A stretch of DNA of 64,000 bases from Brettanomyces bruxellensis (GCF_011074885.1 NC_054686.1:496001-560000), one strand, 5' to 3'. Shown: positions 38,675-49,696, counted from the first letter of the stretch. Notes: generated by a model from the letters alone, not told the origin. A program made the numbers and translations.

Positions 38675-40390
38675 TCAGTCATCCTCTGCAGTGGTTGAAT
38701 CTGTATTGTCAGATGACTCATCATCCGCCTTCTCAACAAGTAATGACCCGTTTGGCCATAAGTAATCGCAAGTATGTATGAGTTTCTGCCTATCTGCCGT
38801 GAGTCTCAAACGATTCAGAGGTGAAATCAAATCAAATGTAAACGATAGCTGATAATCTCTGGTGTCTATTTGTGGGACGTTCTCAGACTGTATTATAGCT
38901 TTAACTTCACCCTCGTCCTTTCCGGTTTCTTTGGCCAACTGAAACAGGTACCTGGATGTTTCCACAAACATAAATAAATCGTACGTGGTATCGTTCTTGT
39001 CAAATTTCCAAACATTTCTTTTGCCTTTATCGTCTCTAATCTGTATTCTAGCATAACTTCCCGCTTTCCATGTTGTTGTGTCTCTTGTATATTTCTCTCT
39101 GATGTATCTCAAAAGGAAAGCCTTTCTCTGTTTCGCTTCAAGTTCTTTGGCTTCTTCAATCCTTTTAACTTCTTCATTTTTCTGCTGCTCTTCTCTAAGC
39201 CTCTTCTCTTTCTCAGCATGCTTCTTTTCGTCTCTTAACAATGACTTTTGGTATGCCGAATCTTGCTGTTCTCTTAATACCCTTGCAAACTCAGCCTCTT
39301 CCTTATCTGCTCTTTGAGCCACTAATTGTGGTTCGTATCTATCAAATACACGGTTCATTCTGCGGAAATACTTACGACGTCCTTCTGGTGTTTGCTTTGA
39401 ATCTTTTCCAAATGATTGACATTTGAACACAATTGACATTGATGGCGCAGAAATATCAGATGATGAAACATTACCAATAATATTCAAATAAGGGATAGAA
39501 TATGCCCGATATGTACTCCCAACTTCATGTGGCTCAGGGTACTGAACATCACCAATGTATAGTATAACGTCATGCTTCTTCAAAAGTTCCAAAAAATGCG
39601 AGTCATTTAAATATGTTTTGATAAATTTCCTCGAAACATCGGATTGAGAATCAATAAGGATGCACATCATCCATTTCAGACCACCTTTAGCATCGGCAAA
39701 CGCTTCGTTAAATTCCCCTTTGAAAATATGTAAATCAGAAGTTTCTCCCAAAGTATTATCGATATAGTCCTTGACGTTATACGTAGAAATTTCCTCCTTT
39801 GTCTGGTGCATTGGCTTTAACGGGAAATCACCTGGACCATCCCTAAATCCAAGGAAATGAAACAATTTCGGAAAAGTACTTCCTAACATGCGATCAAGTC
39901 CCCAACCAAGTGCCCAAAGCAATTTAGGAATAACCATAAGCACAAATACAATGGGGGTGAAAATTGAGAATCCTCCATCACGGCCATTTAATTGGGGGTG
40001 TGCAACGCCAAGGTTTAACTTCCATTTGTTGGCAATTGTCATTGCCCTAGGAAGTTTCGGAATAATATCAAGTAGGCGTCCATCAAAGTTCATCTGATCA
40101 ATTGAAAATGGTGAATCCGCTGAACCAGCTTCTCTAAACTGGATATGTGAACTATCTCTAGTGGGTGGAGAAAACATTTGTGTAGCCTCATGAGAAATAT
40201 CATTGGAAGTGCGATCATCTAACAAAGACGGAAAATCGTTATCAAAATACCGGGCACAGGCCCGGTCGAGATTCCAATTGCACACCTCCAATAATCTCAA
40301 TACCTTGTCCCTTTCAGTTTCATCATCAAAGTTTGTCACCTCTTTTAACTGAGCAAATTTCTGCTTCTCTTCGGATGATAAATTTGACAT
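38675..40390 (-). CDS. UBX2: UBX2, ER membrane Cdc48 recruitment factor
   Basis: Ubx2 recruits Cdc48 to the Hrd1 and Doa10 ligases in ER-associated degradation, and also acts on lipid droplets and mitochondria. The 571-residue protein (usual about 580) has an N-terminal UBA-like region (MSNLSSEEKQKFAQLKEVTN, then LEVCNWNLDRACARYF), a hydrophobic hairpin at about 145-165 (FTPIVFVLMVIPKLLWALGW), a UAS thioredoxin-like region (GGLKWMMCILIDSQSDVSRK), a Lys/Glu/Arg-rich coiled coil, and a C-terminal UBX domain (YARIQIRDDKGKRNVWKF onward). The start is the ATG at 40390; thirteen codons open upstream lack an ATG. Confidence 0.93.
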   Translation of the reverse strand: MSNLSSEEKQKFAQLKEVTNFDDETERDKVLRLLEVCNWNLDRACARYFDNDFPSLLDDRTSNDISHEATQMFSPPTRDSSHIQFREAGSADSPFSIDQMNFDGRLLDIIPKLPRAMTIANKWKLNLGVAHPQLNGRDGGFSIFTPIVFVLMVIPKLLWALGWGLDRMLGSTFPKLFHFLGFRDGPGDFPLKPMHQTKEEISTYNVKDYIDNTLGETSDLHIFKGEFNEAFADAKGGLKWMMCILIDSQSDVSRKFIKTYLNDSHFLELLKKHDVILYIGDVQYPEPHEVGSTYRAYSIPYLNIIGNVSSSDISAPSMSIVFKCQSFGKDSKQTPEGRRKYFRRMNRVFDRYEPQLVAQRADKEEAEFARVLREQQDSAYQKSLLRDEKKHAEKEKRLREEQQKNEEVKRIEEAKELEAKQRKAFLLRYIREKYTRDTTTWKAGSYARIQIRDDKGKRNVWKFDKNDTTYDLFMFVETSRYLFQLAKETGKDEGEVKAIIQSENVPQIDTRDYQLSFTFDLISPLNRLRLTADRQKLIHTCDYLWPNGSLLVEKADDESSDNTDSTTAEDD

Positions 40391-41399
40391 GTACGGATTC
40401 GTATAAACGCTCTCAATAAATGTGACCAAGAAAACTCGAACTAAAGAATAAATCTAGCAACAATGGAAGGCGAAACAAATGAGTCGAGCAACAAAATAAT
40501 TGGCAAAGATAACTTTTAATAAGATGACGAGAGACCGAAATTTCAGGAAACACGGTGGGTTAAAAGTACAAAAAAGAAACAGAACAATTGATACGTGGTT
40601 GAATTATGTTCTGAAGATGATGGAGGTAACCGATACTTCCCAGGTTCCTGCATAGACGCGTCGATAAATTTTTTTTTTTCTAGAAAAGCAGTTCCAGCAG
40701 ATTACACGTTAGAGTAAAAGACCAGAAAAGAACATACAAATCTGTGATAAGATTAAGGATTCACAGTGTAAGGAAACTATTAGCGCATGTCTGAAATATT
40801 TAAATTGGGTATGAGAATTAAAGCACAAAAGGACGTGCAAGAAACTTAGGAAACTGTAGAGACCATGCAACTCTAAGTAAAATTCTAGAAGGCAGATTGA
40901 AGTCTGTGAAGTAATAGCAGCAATAGCGAAACAGCCATAAATGCCCATTCTACTTGGATATGTCTAGGAATATTGACATGAATCTGTAAGCATTATGCAT
41001 TCACGCTACTCTTTCTGCCATAACGTTGTCAGATGGTGGATACAGACAATTGTGAAGCTGTGTGGGTTCAATGAAAAGATAATAACGAGAGGTGAAAACT
41101 AAATGAAGTATAAGTAGTGGTCGTATTTTAAGGGGGTCAAAATGTAATTGTTTAGCTGTTTCAAAATGTAGAGACATGATAAAACCTGAAACCCCGGGGA
41201 ATTTGAAGATGATGAAATAAAGCAATAAAACTGAGGAGAAAAAAATAAAATAAAAAAGGAGAGGACAGAAAAGTAACAAGTTGGTAACCCTGGACTGAAG
41301 AAAAAAAAAATACAATATGGAATAAAAAGCGAGCTCGATTGAATAGATCAGAACATATCTTACGACAACGCACGCTCAAGTTTTGCAGGTGAGAATCGT
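40391..41399. other. Intergenic region, NPL3 to UBX2
   Basis: About 1 kb between two minus-strand genes. An ACGCGT (MluI cell-cycle-box type) site lies within a 16-base element at 40652-40667 that recurs near 45238. A 79-codon minus-strand frame at 40709-40948 is hydrophobic, low-complexity and unconvincing. The left part is the UBX2 promoter; the right part is the NPL3 3' region. Confidence 0.5.
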
Positions 41400-42365
41400 T
41401 CAATATCTCTCAGGGGATCTGTCTCTTCCATAATCATCATTTCCTGAATAGCCACCCTCTGAATTCCTATTTGATCTGTAGTCTGATTCGGCCGAGCGCG
41501 GAGGTTCATCTCTTGGATCATTCATTGGTGGACCATCTCTACGCGATCTTCCTCTGGGCTGATACTCATCTCTGTAACCACCTCTTGGAGGATAATCTCT
41601 TGGTGGATAGCCCCTACTTCTTGGTGGATAACCACGGGGGCCTGCTGGAAGTTGATCTCTATAGCTTGGACCATCATCATAATCTGCTGGAGACTCGTCA
41701 TATTCACCTGGAGGTGGGCCTGAGCGGTATCCTCTGTATGGAGGAGGTCCACTTCTGTATCCATAACCTCTTGAGCCTCTGTAGCCACCGCGGAAACCAC
41801 CTCTTCCTCTGAAACCACCTCTAAAGCCACCGCGTCTTCTTCTTGAACTCAAAGGTCTTGATGCAGATGCAATGTACGGACTGTTGTCCTTCTCTGCTGT
41901 GAGTTGGACATCCTTATATTGAAGTTGACCTAACTGCTCAATGGCTGCAGTCAAATCATCCTCAGAAGAGAACTCCAAGTAACAGATAGTAGGCTCATCC
42001 TGAGGAATTCTGACGAAAGTTGGATGAACTTTGACTTCATCTCTGATAAAGTCTTTGAAATCCTGCCAGGCCGTTCCCTCAGGTAAATTTGTAACCTTAG
42101 CACGATACAGCCCCTTTTTAGCATACTCTGGCTTCTTCTTTGCATATTCAATTTGAAGATTCTCCCCCTTGAATGGCTTCTCGATAAATTCAGAAAATGC
42201 CTTTTTAGCAACCTCGGGTGTTTCATATTCGATGAATGCATAACCGGGCATCATTCTCAATTCTTTAATAGGGCCAACTTCAGAGAAAAATTCTTCAATT
42301 TCCTCATGCTTGGTATCAGGGCCAATAGGCCTCACAAACAACTGAACGTCCGAGTATTCGACCAT
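41400..42365 (-). CDS. NPL3: NPL3-type SR-like RNA-binding protein
   Basis: Npl3 is an abundant nuclear shuttling protein in mRNA export, splicing and 3'-end formation. The 321-residue protein has RRM1 at about 7-80 (VQLFVRPIGPDTKHEEIEEF, YAFIEYETPEVAKKAF), RRM2 at about 87-165 with the Npl3-type signature LPEGTAWQDFKDFIRDE, and a C-terminal RGG/SR domain with GGFRGGFRGRGGFRGG and many YPPR/RGY units. It ends DRSPERY, like the Npl3 tail phosphorylated by Sky1 and used for import. It is shorter than S. cerevisiae Npl3 (about 414). The start is the ATG at 42365. Confidence 0.9.
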   Translation of the reverse strand: MVEYSDVQLFVRPIGPDTKHEEIEEFFSEVGPIKELRMMPGYAFIEYETPEVAKKAFSEFIEKPFKGENLQIEYAKKKPEYAKKGLYRAKVTNLPEGTAWQDFKDFIRDEVKVHPTFVRIPQDEPTICYLEFSSEDDLTAAIEQLGQLQYKDVQLTAEKDNSPYIASASRPLSSRRRRGGFRGGFRGRGGFRGGYRGSRGYGYRSGPPPYRGYRSGPPPGEYDESPADYDDGPSYRDQLPAGPRGYPPRSRGYPPRDYPPRGGYRDEYQPRGRSRRDGPPMNDPRDEPPRSAESDYRSNRNSEGGYSGNDDYGRDRSPERY

Positions 42366-43042
42366 ATCTTAACTACTATTTGGAGATCAACAGTGCTTGA
42401 ATGTTGCAAATTAGTATGTGGTGTGAAGGCAAAAAAAGATTGTTGGCGCATTGGATATAGTAAATGTTTACCGAGCTCTCAGCAATATCATCAGTTTTTA
42501 TAGTAGGCAAGTACCAAAGAGAAAAAAAAATTTTGGACGGAGGATGGAAAAAGAAAATAAGACAACTACACAAGAACTGAGTGCAAAGAAAATTAGAAGG
42601 GGAAAAAATAACCTCGTAGAGGAAGGAGGACAATAAGAACAAAGTAAATTTAGAACCTAGAGACTTTATTCTAAAATGGAGTGTACTAAACACGATTTCA
42701 TAGATGAGGTTATTCCCCGTACGCAGATACATTAAGAAAATGTTTAACTCATAAAGTCCATCATATTTTATCAATTCAAAACAAAATTACATTTTGTCCC
42801 CACTAATTAAGAGGAAGATGTCTTTCGCAGCATGCTGCGTGCACGGCGATATTTTCCTTCCTGGTAAAAAAAAATGTGTGTCGGGATTTATTTTTCAGAG
42901 GGTCCACCAATGCCACATTCCATTTATCCTACACTAGTTTTCTTTCAGCCCTGTTATTTGCTTGAATAAACATCGAAATACAGTTCAATTGGTGTACTCT
43001 GAGCCCGCTTGATTGATTCAGTGCATCATTCGCATTCCAGCA
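42366..43042. promoter_or_regulatory. Divergent promoter, NPL3 and BNA7
   Basis: 677 bases, AT-rich, with purine-rich stretches near 42520-42630. No specific motif assigned. Confidence 0.45.
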
Positions 43043-43894
43043 ATGATTGAATCTAGGTTGTACGCATATGGGAAGGATTCTATTCGCCAAGTGTACAAGG
43101 AATACACTCTTAAGGTTTCACAAAGTACAAAAAATGCAATAAAGTATCCTATATGTTTCATTCATGGAGGGGCTTGGAGAGATCCAAAGAATGATTATAA
43201 CGATTACGAGAAACTGATTCGTTATATAGATAATGCCTTTCTGGTTAAAGGAAACGCGGAATCGAGATCAGCTAAAATACAGTTTTTTTCCATTGACTAC
43301 AGACTTTCCCCGGAAGTTAGGCATCCAAAGCATTTAACCGATGTTTTAAAATGCTTGAAAAGTATATCGAAGAAGTTCGATGTGACTGACGTGACATTGT
43401 GTGGGCATTCAGTGGGTGCTACATTAATCACTCAAATCCTTGAGAGACAGAAAATCCTCAAAGAATATGGGATCCCAGAAGAGCAATTTAAGCCTCTTCC
43501 TAACATTCGCCGGGTAATGTTTCTAGATGGAATATACGATGTCAATTCTTTACTTCGGGAATATCCATCGTACAACAGTTTTGTTGGGGAAGCATTTAAA
43601 GGCAATGATTACGTAAGTAAATGTAACATGATATCTTCAGGCACGAAGAGTCAAGAGGCAGCGGGCATATACAATACGCTAGAACGTATTGTAATACTTC
43701 ACAGTTCCAAAGATCAATTACTTTCATTTCAGCAGCCAGAGGAATTCGTTAATTGGCTTCTTGAGATCGGAGTGGATGAGTCAAAGTTAAAAGGATGCTA
43801 CTGGATTGATGACTTCGGAAAGCATAATGAAGTTTATCAGAGTCCAAAAGTGGCCGATCTTTTGGTTGATGATATTATATCCAGGACTAAATAA
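43043..43894 (+). CDS. BNA7: BNA7, kynurenine formamidase
   Basis: Bna7 hydrolyses N-formylkynurenine to kynurenine and formate in NAD+ synthesis from tryptophan. It is an alpha/beta-hydrolase of the HGGXW type. The 283 residues from ATG 43043 contain HGGAW at 41-45, the nucleophile motif CGHSVGA with Ser123, an MFLDGIYD strand and a late GKHNEVYQS stretch with the catalytic His. Ten codons open upstream of the ATG have no ATG of their own. It lies convergent to TIF35 and close to NPL3; these three genes are also near neighbours in S. cerevisiae as remembered. Confidence 0.93.
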   Translation: MIESRLYAYGKDSIRQVYKEYTLKVSQSTKNAIKYPICFIHGGAWRDPKNDYNDYEKLIRYIDNAFLVKGNAESRSAKIQFFSIDYRLSPEVRHPKHLTDVLKCLKSISKKFDVTDVTLCGHSVGATLITQILERQKILKEYGIPEEQFKPLPNIRRVMFLDGIYDVNSLLREYPSYNSFVGEAFKGNDYVSKCNMISSGTKSQEAAGIYNTLERIVILHSSKDQLLSFQQPEEFVNWLLEIGVDESKLKGCYWIDDFGKHNEVYQSPKVADLLVDDIISRTK

Positions 43895-44113
43895 ACTTGG
43901 CTGCAAATGAAATATTTTATGTATAAAAACAAAGAGAGTTTGAGTACAAAAAGCTGATCATCCATCTACCCATACATACAACATGGAACCACGTTTATAC
44001 ACATCCTTTCATGAAATAAACACAATAAACAGTAAATACAAAGATATATTAAAGAGAGAAGAGATGAAAAGCGGCTAAAATGTAAAGTTTCAGTGAAACA
44101 TGCAAAGAAAATA

Positions 44114-44959
44114 TCAACGTTCACCACGAGGCTTTGCAAAGTCGGCATTTATAATCAAGTTCATGATACCTCTACCGTTAAGCTTCTCAATAGCACTTTT
44201 GGCATGCTCGACGGTATCCATTTCGACGAAAGCAATACCTCTTGACTCGCCCGTTTCCCTGTTTCTTAGTATTGTCAACCTTTGAACGTAACCAAACCTG
44301 GAAAATATCTCTCTCAAAAGATCCTCTGACAGCATTGTGTTCAAGTTCGTCACACGAACAGTAGTTGTAACCTCTTTCTGTGCCTCAGATGCCTTTGGAA
44401 GCTCTCCATTTGCCCCTCTTCTCAGGTGAGGAGGCACATATGAACTTGCACCAGCACCTCTGCCCATTCCTCCACGTCCAGTAGCTGCTGCCATATTCAT
44501 CTTCTCTTCCTCCTGCTTCTTCAAATCCACACCAAGAGTATCCTTGAATGGACATTTCGAGGTGAAATGGTTTCCACCACACGTCCTACACTTAAGAGTT
44601 TGAACCTTTGTAGTAGACTCCTTTGCCTTAGACTTCTTCTCCTCCTCTTCGTCCTTCTTGGAGGATGCCGAAAGATGGAACTTGATTTCTTCTCCGAACT
44701 GGGTGGTTCTCGTATCTGGTCCCACAATTTTGTTGTCCTTTTCATCACCAAATCTGGTCCATTTCTTCCTTTCGGCTATTGCCGGGTTAACTGTTTCTGT
44801 CACTTTAACTGTTTTGATTTTTTGCGTCACCTTCACCTTCCTGTGCTTATCATCAAATTTATATGAGATCACTGTCTTGGTTCCATCCGGATTTTCTATC
44901 ACTTCGGTTGGAGGAATATCATTCTCAGCATCTGCCCACGATCCAGACATTGGTGTCAT
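44114..44959 (-). CDS. TIF35: TIF35, eIF3 subunit g
   Basis: eIF3g (Tif35) is part of the scanning module of eIF3 with Tif34. The 281-residue protein has the eIF3g N-terminal domain (SWADAENDIPPTEVIENPDG, then KVKVTQKIKTVKV and RKKWTRFGDEKDNK), a CCHC zinc knuckle (CRTCGGNHFTSKCPF) near residue 125, a Gly-rich linker, and a C-terminal RRM at about 195-280 (TVRVTNLNTMLSEDLLREIF, SRGIAFVEMDTVEHAKSAI). It ends FAKPRGER. Two ATGs lie three codons apart (MTPMSG); either could be used. Divergent from the DGR2-type gene across a long promoter. Confidence 0.95.
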   Translation of the reverse strand: MTPMSGSWADAENDIPPTEVIENPDGTKTVISYKFDDKHRKVKVTQKIKTVKVTETVNPAIAERKKWTRFGDEKDNKIVGPDTRTTQFGEEIKFHLSASSKKDEEEEKKSKAKESTTKVQTLKCRTCGGNHFTSKCPFKDTLGVDLKKQEEEKMNMAAATGRGGMGRGAGASSYVPPHLRRGANGELPKASEAQKEVTTTVRVTNLNTMLSEDLLREIFSRFGYVQRLTILRNRETGESRGIAFVEMDTVEHAKSAIEKLNGRGIMNLIINADFAKPRGER

Positions 44960-46620
44960 ATCTAGTATATTATAATTCCACTAAAAATGGCCTATTAATT
45001 AGCTGTCCTTAATATTGTAAAAAGTACAATTCTTTTAGTAGCACTAAGTTTCCTTTCATTCTACCTTAGGCAAATACACACTTTCGTTTTTGGACGCGCT
45101 CAAATAGAAATAAAAATTTTTTTTTCACTGAAAAAAAAAAAGTTCCAACTTTCTGTAGCTTACTTTGCCACACTGTTTGACTGTGCATTTGACCATCTCA
45201 TATCACTTTGTGGCGGTGGAAGTATTTTTAGACGTTAATAGACGCGTCGATAATATGCTCTAAAAATAGCTCGGTTCGCCTTTTCAGATCACCGACAGAA
45301 GACCCGTGAGGCATTCATTCATAGCCTTTAGGTTGGGCAATAATTAATAAGACAACATAACAAAAAATTACGTACCATAAAAGCATAATCAACGTAAGTC
45401 GTGTTTACTAAATGCCAAGGAAGTTGTTTAAGCTAGATATCAATAGGTCGATGTACTACAAGCACATAGTTTATATGCGGATCTAACCGACTCCCCTTTA
45501 GACGATGGCATTATCCCAAGAATTCCTTAATTGGTCACCGAAATGCAGGCTTCCCCGTTTTTTTTCTTTTTCATCACCTCTGAATGTAATTAACGTATTT
45601 TTTTTTAACCTTTTTTCGGATTTTCTTTCTCAATCTGTAGTCAAACTGTCTCGACTGTTCCATGCTAAATTCTGGGGTAAGAGAGTTTCTAACCAAAATA
45701 AGAATAATGATAAAAAATAGACGCCAGATGCGACCGTGGATATATTGCGGCCGAATTACAACCAAGGATGCCCTCTTGCCGTTATACCGAGAATCTTCCG
45801 ATAGAGTAAGGCGAAAAATGTATCATGACTCTCGCAGTTAACAGTGCCTCTCCGAGATGAACCTCAAATTAAATTTCTCCATTGATGATGCAATAAACTT
45901 TATTACGTGCGGTTTCGGACAAAACTAGGCTTATTTTTTGCGTTCCGATTTCTCGGATAAAGCTTGATCAGTCTTTATCTGGACATTGTCTTCAGTATTC
46001 GGGTAGAAAAAATCGGCTCATTGAAATATCCTTTTCATTGATATATCTATCTGCTTCATGCGAGCTTGCCATTTTCCCTTCTCACCGTAAAAACCCTGTT
46101 TGTGGTATCCTTCCTGATGCTCTTCTTTTTTATTGTTAGCACCCCCGATAGTACGCACTCCTGTTCTATTTTTCTATTTTTTTATTTTATTATTTTTTTT
46201 CAAGTTACTAGCTTGTTCCACAAACATTCCTCTTTTCAGCTGTCTCCCTTTTTTTTTTTGCAGGGAACAGCCTATATAGGGAGTCGACTATCCTGCCCCC
46301 TTAATTGTACAATATTGCAACTTTTCATTCCTTTATCAATTAAAATATAGCATCATATCCTGTCAACATCATCAACTTCTGTTTAATTAGTTAGCCCACT
46401 CTTTGTGTGCAGTCGTATTCCCCAGCTATACGATTTTTTTTTCCCAGCATACTTGCTATTCGTTTGTGTGCCTAGCTTATACGACTAGAATTTAAATTCA
46501 CATTCAATAACGAAAATTGAATCATCATATTTTAGTTTGCCTACTGCCAAAGTAAGTTCAAGCTCTCTATACAGAGTATCCCAAGTTCATAGGATTAGCA
46601 TTTGCTCATGCTAGTGCATT
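44960..46620. promoter_or_regulatory. Long divergent region, TIF35 and DGR2-type gene
   Basis: 1.66 kb without a supportable gene. It carries the 16-base element ATAGACGCGTCGATAA at 45238-45253, T-rich pyrimidine tracts at 46185-46260, a TATATA box at 46273-46278, and two TATACGA sites at 46427 and 46478. The pyrimidine-rich leader resembles that of strongly regulated yeast genes, here most likely the + strand gene. Confidence 0.55.
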
Positions 46621-49248
46621 ATGAGTCCGACAAACGATCAAACTATGACAAATAGTATAAACGACGTGGACTCAACTTTGCAGACTAACGTTAGTCGTCT
46701 TGAACAGATACGTATAAGATGTCTTTCCAAGTCATTGAAGTATAAGGAATTTTTCAGGCGCAGTCAAAAGCTTCCAACTGAAGGTTTTAATCACTTCTTT
46801 CTCTCGCAAGAACTCCGGCCAGTTGATGATAGTTCTGCTGAAAATTTTATAGACGAAATCAGCACGTACAGCGATTTGGATAACAGTTCACAATTTGCAC
46901 GGATGAACCGAGGGTCAAGTTCTGAAAGTGGTACAACCACTACGGACCAGAACTCTCACTTAAAGGTTTCTGAAGCAAAATGTAAAGTTAAAGAGAACAT
47001 GACACATAAGGCTACTTTCATCTTGAAGTTTAGTAATGATGGAAAATATATGGCATCTGCCGGTGATGATGGGACAATCAATATTTGGGAAGTTCTATCA
47101 TCATCGTATGAGCGTCATAAATGTGCTCCGTGTGCAACATTTCCAACTTCAATTGATCGGTCGATAAATTCCAATGCTACGCATGCTCTACCTATGACCG
47201 ACGGTGTTTCGTCTATGGTACCCAATTCGATACCCAATGTGCTAACTAGCAATAACAGGACCGCATCGATGGCCAGTATACATGATGATGCTAGAAATTT
47301 GAATCCATATCTCTCAGTCAGAAGCTCATCTCCTTCTGCATTATCTCTTGCCTCGCTGGTAAGACGCTCAAGTGTAAGAAGAGCTCGCAGTAGAAGCAGA
47401 TCCAGTTATTCTTCTATGAACAGTCTGTCACCTACTATTGTTCATGATGATTCCAGCTATCATACCAAAAGGAAGAAATCAAAGGGGAAAAATGAAGCCC
47501 CTGCTTTTGCGCCAATTTTTAAGCCAAGACCAGTCAAGAGATTCAAGCATTCAGACACGATTCTCTCTATAAGCTGGTCGAAAAACAACTTTCTTCTCAC
47601 GAGTTCTGAAGATGGTACCGTTAAATTGTGGCATATTGACCAGGAAGAATGTCTAAGGTGCTTAAAACTTGATAGCTTTGCCACCTCGGTATTATTTCAC
47701 GAGAAAGACGACCGGTTTTTTGCCTGCTCCGAATGGGATGGTACGATCTTTTTCTATTCTATTTTGGAGCACCAGATTGTCTATGAGACTAAGTTACAGC
47801 ACCGGATTACATCCATGGCATTCAGCCCAGACATGAAGTACATCTTTGTTGGATGTGACATGGGTTATTTTTATATATTAACATTGGATGGATTTAAAAG
47901 GGTTGCAAAGCTACAGATTCAGCATAAAAAGAACTTCCCCAGGATCACCGGAATCCGCACATTTGAACTCGACGGTGATACCAAAATTCTCATAAGTACA
48001 AATGACTCCCGCATCAGATTGTTTAGTTTCAGGAGTAAATCTCTAGAAGTTAAGTATAGCGGTCTCGACAACGAATATTCCATGATTGAGGCTACGACAA
48101 ACGAAGACCACACTTTCGTCATTTCGGGTTCTGAAGATGGGTGGGCATATTTATGGAAGCTATATGATTCCAAAGATAGTATCATCAGTCGCCACTCGAA
48201 GTCTTTGAAAAAATTACCGATGGAAATTGTTTCGCGGTTCAGAGATGACAGCTGCCAGCTCAAAAATAAGCATTATGGTGCGTTCCATTTGCATCACACG
48301 AGATGCAACGCCGCAATATTTGCTCCGCGTACTACTCTAAAGTTGCTAGAACTCGGAAATGATCCTATAATAGATCTTAAAAGCAAGTACGGCCGGTTTG
48401 TTTCTCAATTAGGTCATGCAGATAAAGATGATCTATCGACGGCTATAATAGTCACGACTGATAACAAAGGTATAATAAGAGTCTTGAGAAGGGACAGCTC
48501 ATACTATGTTCGTAAAATAATCAACTCGAAGAAAGGCGCCTTTAAAAAAGTCTTGGAGAAGGCTGTAATATATTATCAGCAAGACCATCATTCACTTACT
48601 CTTGGCCCAGAGTACAACAGTCTTCCACGGCCATCTCATGCTCTTTCTATAAGCGATTCTTCAACTTCATCTGTGCAATCTGATGTGCGCGGAAGATATT
48701 CCTCCTTTGAAAAATCTGGAGGAAGAGGACATGCAAAATCGATTTCTGCAACGAAATCCGGAACCCAAGAACTTACGAATAAGGATTCAAAAAGCCACTT
48801 GGAAAACCGCTCGCTTTCTGTTGTCTCCTCAGCTGCTAGGTCTGCAGATAACTCTTCAACAATCAGCCTTGAGACTACTTCGCATAATAGTTCAACATAT
48901 TCAGCAGGAGGGGCAGTGTATAAACATTTCGATGATACCAAAGAGAACGCCTCGTCCCAAAATTTTAAGAATATAGATGAACAGATTAGGCAACTTATAA
49001 TTGATGATGGCCAGGATTCAAATGATGCCGAAGTGTTGAGCACATCCAAAAAAGAAAGTTCCAAGCATCGCACATCAGAAGACAGAAGTGGGAATGATCA
49101 TAGGAAGAAGGAGGATGGCCCAAACGCCAGTGTATCGGTACTTAAGGAAGGGCATACGATGAATAATAGTGTGTCAACCATAACCAACCCACCAGCCATT
49201 AAGGTGAATAATTCCACGAGGGTGGATGAAGAAGATTCTATTGAATAA
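46621..49248 (+). CDS. WD40 protein, DGR2/YMR102C type
   Basis: An 875-residue WD-repeat protein like S. cerevisiae Dgr2 (YKL121W) and YMR102C, linked to 2-deoxyglucose resistance and multidrug tolerance but without a defined biochemical role. The N-terminal RIRCLSKSLKYKEFFRRSQK and the FILKFSNDGKYMASAGDDGT first blade are typical of this family. Further blades include ILSISWSKNNFLLTSSEDGT, VKLWHIDQEECLRCL, MAFSPDMKYIFVGCDMGYFY and HTFVISGSEDGWAYLW. A Ser/Arg-rich insert sits between blade 1 and 2, and the last 230 residues are disordered and Ser-rich. The start is ATG 46621. Its long promoter has paired TATACGA sites. Confidence 0.8.
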   Translation: MSPTNDQTMTNSINDVDSTLQTNVSRLEQIRIRCLSKSLKYKEFFRRSQKLPTEGFNHFFLSQELRPVDDSSAENFIDEISTYSDLDNSSQFARMNRGSSSESGTTTTDQNSHLKVSEAKCKVKENMTHKATFILKFSNDGKYMASAGDDGTINIWEVLSSSYERHKCAPCATFPTSIDRSINSNATHALPMTDGVSSMVPNSIPNVLTSNNRTASMASIHDDARNLNPYLSVRSSSPSALSLASLVRRSSVRRARSRSRSSYSSMNSLSPTIVHDDSSYHTKRKKSKGKNEAPAFAPIFKPRPVKRFKHSDTILSISWSKNNFLLTSSEDGTVKLWHIDQEECLRCLKLDSFATSVLFHEKDDRFFACSEWDGTIFFYSILEHQIVYETKLQHRITSMAFSPDMKYIFVGCDMGYFYILTLDGFKRVAKLQIQHKKNFPRITGIRTFELDGDTKILISTNDSRIRLFSFRSKSLEVKYSGLDNEYSMIEATTNEDHTFVISGSEDGWAYLWKLYDSKDSIISRHSKSLKKLPMEIVSRFRDDSCQLKNKHYGAFHLHHTRCNAAIFAPRTTLKLLELGNDPIIDLKSKYGRFVSQLGHADKDDLSTAIIVTTDNKGIIRVLRRDSSYYVRKIINSKKGAFKKVLEKAVIYYQQDHHSLTLGPEYNSLPRPSHALSISDSSTSSVQSDVRGRYSSFEKSGGRGHAKSISATKSGTQELTNKDSKSHLENRSLSVVSSAARSADNSSTISLETTSHNSSTYSAGGAVYKHFDDTKENASSQNFKNIDEQIRQLIIDDGQDSNDAEVLSTSKKESSKHRTSEDRSGNDHRKKEDGPNASVSVLKEGHTMNNSVSTITNPPAIKVNNSTRVDEEDSIE

Positions 49249-49696
49249 GAGTTGTTTCTTAAGTACCGTGCTATGTGCAAGTGTAGTATTTTGCTTTTGA
49301 ACTTTTTTAATTGCTTATCCCAGTGACATTAGGAGAATGGGTACACATGTAAATATAAATGGCATGGAAATTTCATTAAAGGCGTATAAAAAAAAGGATT
49401 GTAGCGAGAGAGCTTTGCGGCAGAATGTAGGATAATGATAAGCCCACAAAAAATCTGAGAATACGATAAAAAAAAAAATAAAAAAAAAATTGCACCGTTG
49501 TTTGTTGAACACCGCAGCGTGTTCGTTTTGAGCTTCTCGCGATATTGTGTCTATTTCGAATCTTCAAACTGTTGAAAATTGGCCACTTGTTTATATTTAC
49601 ACAAATTCTTGATTTCCTTGTATTTACGTCGCAGCAACATATAGAACAAGAAACTAGTTACAACAAGTCATACATGCCGACGATTTAAATAATCCT
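49249..49696 (+). other. Intergenic region, DGR2-type gene to SED5
   Basis: 448 bases with two A runs near 49469-49490. Nothing specific beyond a presumed terminator and the SED5 promoter. Confidence 0.45.

Noticed and set aside
40709..40948. 79-codon hydrophobic minus-strand frame
   Set aside because: Lies in the UBX2/NPL3 gap with no family match; composition typical of AT-rich chance frames.
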